From Coriobacteriia bacterium (GTDB lineage Bacteria; Actinomycetota; Coriobacteriia; Anaerosomatales; Anaerosomataceae), in the NCBI GenBank assembly GCA_030652115.1, contig JAUSBK010000007.1:414363-478362 (forward strand): DNA of 64,000 nucleotides, read 5' to 3'. Below, piece after piece: positions 61,766 to 64,000 of the stretch. The notes beneath the pieces were generated by a model. The model was not told the DNA's origin and searched no databases. It worked only from the letters and a program-made list of their open reading frames with translations. Within the stretch, counting starts at the first letter, position 1. The number at the start of each line of letters is the position of its first letter. Both the position numbers and the translations under genes were made by a program.

Positions 61766-61799
61766 GCGGCCCGTCTACCATATAGTGTAGACGGGCCGC
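61766..61799. repeat. Perfect 13-bp inverted repeat that contains a -10 element
   Basis: GCGGCCCGTCTAC (61766-61778) and GTAGACGGGCCGC (61787-61799) are perfectly complementary around CATATAGT. TATAGT (61781-61786) in the loop is a good -10 for the chelatase gene, with GTGACA (61757-61762) as a possible -35 at 18 bp. The element could be an operator or a hairpin terminator for the upstream gene (no T-run follows). Confidence 0.6.
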
Positions 61800-61817
61800 A
61801 GTGTGTCGGGAGGTTGC

Positions 61818-63776
61818 ATGGCGCGGGACGACGGTTCGACGTATCCGTTCAGCGCGATCGTCGGACAGGACGCTCTGAAGACGGCGTTGCTCATCAACGC
61901 CGTGGATCCGAGGGTCGGCGGCGTGCTGATTCGGGGGCAGAAGGGCACTGCCAAGTCGACCGCGGTTCGTGCGCTCCGGTGGGTTCTCCCGGAGATGGAG
62001 GTCGTCGAGGGCTGTCGTTTCGGCTGCGATCCTTCGGCTACGACCGAGCTCTGCCCCGAGTGCCGGGAGCGCAAAAGGGAAGGCGCGCTGCCGAGGATTC
62101 GTCGTCGGCCACGATTGGTGGACCTGCCCGTCTCGGCCACCGAAGACCGCGTGGTGGGCACGATCGATCTGGAGCAGGCGCTCAAGCATGGGGAGCGCCG
62201 CTTCGAGGCGGGTCTTCTCGCCGAGGCGAACCGGGGCCTGCTGTATGTGGACGAGGTCAACCTTCTGGACGACCACCTCGTGGACACGCTACTCGACTCC
62301 GCAGCTAGCGGGGTCAACGTGGTGGAACGCGAGGGAATCCGATACGAGCACCCGGCGCGCTTCTCGCTCGTGGGCACCATGAATCCCGAGGAGGGCGAGC
62401 TCCGTCCCCAGCTGCTGGACCGTTTCGGGCTGTGCGTGGACGTGGAGGGTATCGCAGATCCCGGCGAGCGTGTTGAGATCCTCAAGCGACGGCGCGCATT
62501 CGAGGACGATGCGTCGGGATTCGCGAGGGACTGGTCCGCTACGCAGTCGGAACTCGTCGATCGGGTACGTTCGGCCATCCGATCGCTGCCCGATGTCGAG
62601 CTGGATGACGACCTGCTGTACCTCATCGCCTCGGTGTGTGTCGCCATGGGTGTCGACGGCCACCGCGCCGATCTCGTGATGGGGCGTGCTGCGGCGGCGT
62701 ACGCGGTGCTGCACGCGCGTCGCGAGGTCACTGCAGCGGACATCCGGGCCGTTGCGCCCATGGTGCTTGCCCATCGGATGCGCAAGTCGCCGTTCGAGGA
62801 GCAGTCGTTCGACGAGAAGCGGCTCGAGCAGCTCATCGGGCTTGCGTCGTCGGGTCAGGGAGAGAGCATCGGCGAGCGCGGCGGTGAGCCGGCCGACGGT
62901 GCTGCGGCGTCTTTGGCGATGCCGCGGGAACTCGGAGCGACCGATGCGGCGGCAACGCAGGAGGCGATCAGCGCGGAACTCGTTGCGGGCATGGATCGCA
63001 CGCGTCGGGCGCATGGTGGCCGTCGGCAGGAGACCACGTCGGATGACCGCACGGGGCGCTACGTCCGTGCCGAGCCCGCACGCGCGGGGGAGCCGGTCGA
63101 CCTGGCGCTCGACGCGACGATACGTGCGGCAGCTCCTCATCAGCGGTCGCGACAGGGCGATCTGGCGATCAGCATCGAGCCCGAGGACGTGCGCACGAAG
63201 GTCCGCAAGCGGCGCGTTGGTGCGTCGATCGTGTTCTGCGTGGACGCGAGCGGCTCGATGGGGGCGTCAAACCGCATGGAGGCCGCGAAGGCCGCTGTCC
63301 TCGAACTGCTGGTGGATGCATATCAGCGGCGTGACCGCGTCGGTCTCGTGGCCTTCCGGGGCGAGTCGGCGCAGGTGGTCCTGCAGCCCACAGCCAGCGT
63401 CGAGCTCGCGCAGCTCAAGCTGAAGGCGCTTCCGACCGGCGGGGCGACCCCGATCGCCCACGGCATCCTCACGTCTCTCGACGTGCTGGCTGCCGAAGCG
63501 CGTCGTGAGAACGGCATCGTGCCCTGGCTCGTGCTGCTCACCGACGGTCGGGCGAACGTAGGCATTGGAACCGGGCTCGGGAGCGAGGACGCGCGCACGG
63601 CGGCCGGGCGTCTCAAAGACGCAGCCATCAACACGCTGGTGGTCGACACCTCGGGACCCGGTGGCGGGACCGCGGCGAGGGATCTGGCGCGGGCGGCCGG
63701 TGGTGAGTACGTGCGTCTCGGCGCTGTGGGCGGCAGCTTGCTCGCCGGTGCCGTGCGGCAGCGCCTGTCGGCCTGA
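61818..63776 (+). CDS. Fused ChlI-ChlD type magnesium/cobalt chelatase-like AAA+/vWA protein
   Basis: The 652-residue protein has an AAA+ domain of BchI/ChlI type (Walker A GQKGTAKST 40-48, Walker B LLYVDEVNLLDD), with an inserted Cys knot (C66, C70, C79, C82, probably zinc), a Pro/Arg/Ala-rich linker and a C-terminal von Willebrand A domain with MIDAS D476-x-S478-x-S480. This one-chain form occurs in cobalt/magnesium chelatase-like proteins of anaerobes and Actinobacteria. A large catalytic subunit (CobN/ChlH) is not in the window. It may insert cobalt during cobalamin synthesis (cobUTSC are at 25780) but could serve another MoxR-like metal role. ATG 61818 follows GGGAGG. Confidence 0.88.
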   Translation: MARDDGSTYPFSAIVGQDALKTALLINAVDPRVGGVLIRGQKGTAKSTAVRALRWVLPEMEVVEGCRFGCDPSATTELCPECRERKREGALPRIRRRPRLVDLPVSATEDRVVGTIDLEQALKHGERRFEAGLLAEANRGLLYVDEVNLLDDHLVDTLLDSAASGVNVVEREGIRYEHPARFSLVGTMNPEEGELRPQLLDRFGLCVDVEGIADPGERVEILKRRRAFEDDASGFARDWSATQSELVDRVRSAIRSLPDVELDDDLLYLIASVCVAMGVDGHRADLVMGRAAAAYAVLHARREVTAADIRAVAPMVLAHRMRKSPFEEQSFDEKRLEQLIGLASSGQGESIGERGGEPADGAAASLAMPRELGATDAAATQEAISAELVAGMDRTRRAHGGRRQETTSDDRTGRYVRAEPARAGEPVDLALDATIRAAAPHQRSRQGDLAISIEPEDVRTKVRKRRVGASIVFCVDASGSMGASNRMEAAKAAVLELLVDAYQRRDRVGLVAFRGESAQVVLQPTASVELAQLKLKALPTGGATPIAHGILTSLDVLAAEARRENGIVPWLVLLTDGRANVGIGTGLGSEDARTAAGRLKDAAINTLVVDTSGPGGGTAARDLARAAGGEYVRLGAVGGSLLAGAVRQRLSA

Positions 63777-63798
63777 CGGTCGGAGGCGTGCAGGCGGG

Positions 63799-64000
63799 AG
63801 TGGGCCTGTAAGCCGGATTCTGTCGTGGACGACCATCTATCTGGGACCACCGTCGCCGGCGGCCTCGTGCGGGCGTACCCGAGCGTGGCCGGGCCAGCCG
63901 TAACCGCTCCTATTCGCCCTTGCTCCGGGTGGGGTTTGCCAAGCCGCTACGTTGCCGCAGCGCTGGTGCGCTCTTACCGCACCGTTTCAGCTTTTCCGGG
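63799..64000 (-). ncRNA. rnpB: RNase P RNA, 3' part (5' part beyond the window)
   Basis: Read on the minus strand, the region ends with CAGAATCCGGCTTACAGGCC, the conserved 3' end of class A RNase P RNA. Near 63900-63945 it has ACCCCACCCGGAGCAAGG and GAATAGGAGCGG, the P4/P15-region core of bacterial RNase P RNA. The 5' half lies beyond base 64000. It is convergent to the chelatase gene with a 22-bp gap. Confidence 0.95.

Overview
The window is a gene-dense, high-GC bacterial chromosome segment. GTG starts are frequent, many genes overlap by 4 bp (ATGA or GTGA), and most genes are co-directional on the plus strand. An SOS box of the CGAAC-N4-GTTCG type, an Actinobacteria-like rnhA/zinc-ribbon/Nif3 cluster, a DEDD-exonuclease/GIY-YIG protein and a class A RNase P RNA all point to Actinomycetota. 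The truncated complex I operon and the largely anaerobic flavour suggest a Coriobacteriia-like lineage. That placement is an inference from gene content only. I see no insertion sequence, prophage, CRISPR array or tRNA gene.

Layout. 1-3220: a metallophosphoesterase cut by the left edge, a small orphan gene and an ABC-F ATPase. 3221-14378: an 11-gene complex I operon (nuoABCDH-I-JKLMN) with no nuoE, nuoF or nuoG. The nuoI position holds a 682-residue protein in which a GltD-like FAD/NAD(P)H flavoprotein is inserted between the two halves of NuoI. A Rex-like operator overlaps the -35 of its promoter. A second Rex-like operator just after nuoN precedes a promoter for a short transcript of about 70 nt with a C-rich single-stranded stretch and an intrinsic terminator. 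14609-22559: a FlgM-like protein, a PilB/GspE-type ATPase, nucleoside salvage (deoB, pyrimidine-nucleoside phosphorylase), a DHH-CBS-tRNA nucleotidyltransferase fusion and a site-2 protease. 22633-28787: trpS, scpA, scpB, rluB and the cobalamin late-step genes cobU, cobT, cobS, cobC. 28868-40692: aromatic amino acid synthesis (hisC-like aminotransferase, aroF, tyrA, aroA), then cmk, plsC, ispH, a DUF512 radical SAM protein, der, plsY, gpsA, rpe. 40706-44373: an FMN riboswitch and ribD, ribE, ribBA, ribH. 44736-48899: an unknown gene, a PHP phosphatase, nif3, a zinc-ribbon protein, an RNase H and queD. 49302-52077: a DtxR-family regulator and feoB behind an iron-box-like operator. 52136-60348: a DNA damage island (DUF6504, dnaE2, dinB plus a lipoprotein, nfo, exonuclease/GIY-YIG) with a perfect SOS box in the first promoter. 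60496-63776: an acidic low-complexity protein with a Cys cluster, and a fused ChlI-ChlD chelatase. 63799-64000: the 3' part of rnpB on the minus strand.

The most unusual content is the redox module: a complex I whose NADH dehydrogenase arm (NuoEFG) appears to be replaced by a flavoprotein embedded in NuoI, with Rex-like (NADH-sensing) sites at both ends of the operon, one of them driving a candidate small RNA. Two further intergenic regions (44395-44569 and 48952-49168) each carry a good minus-strand promoter and RNA structure but no convincing protein.
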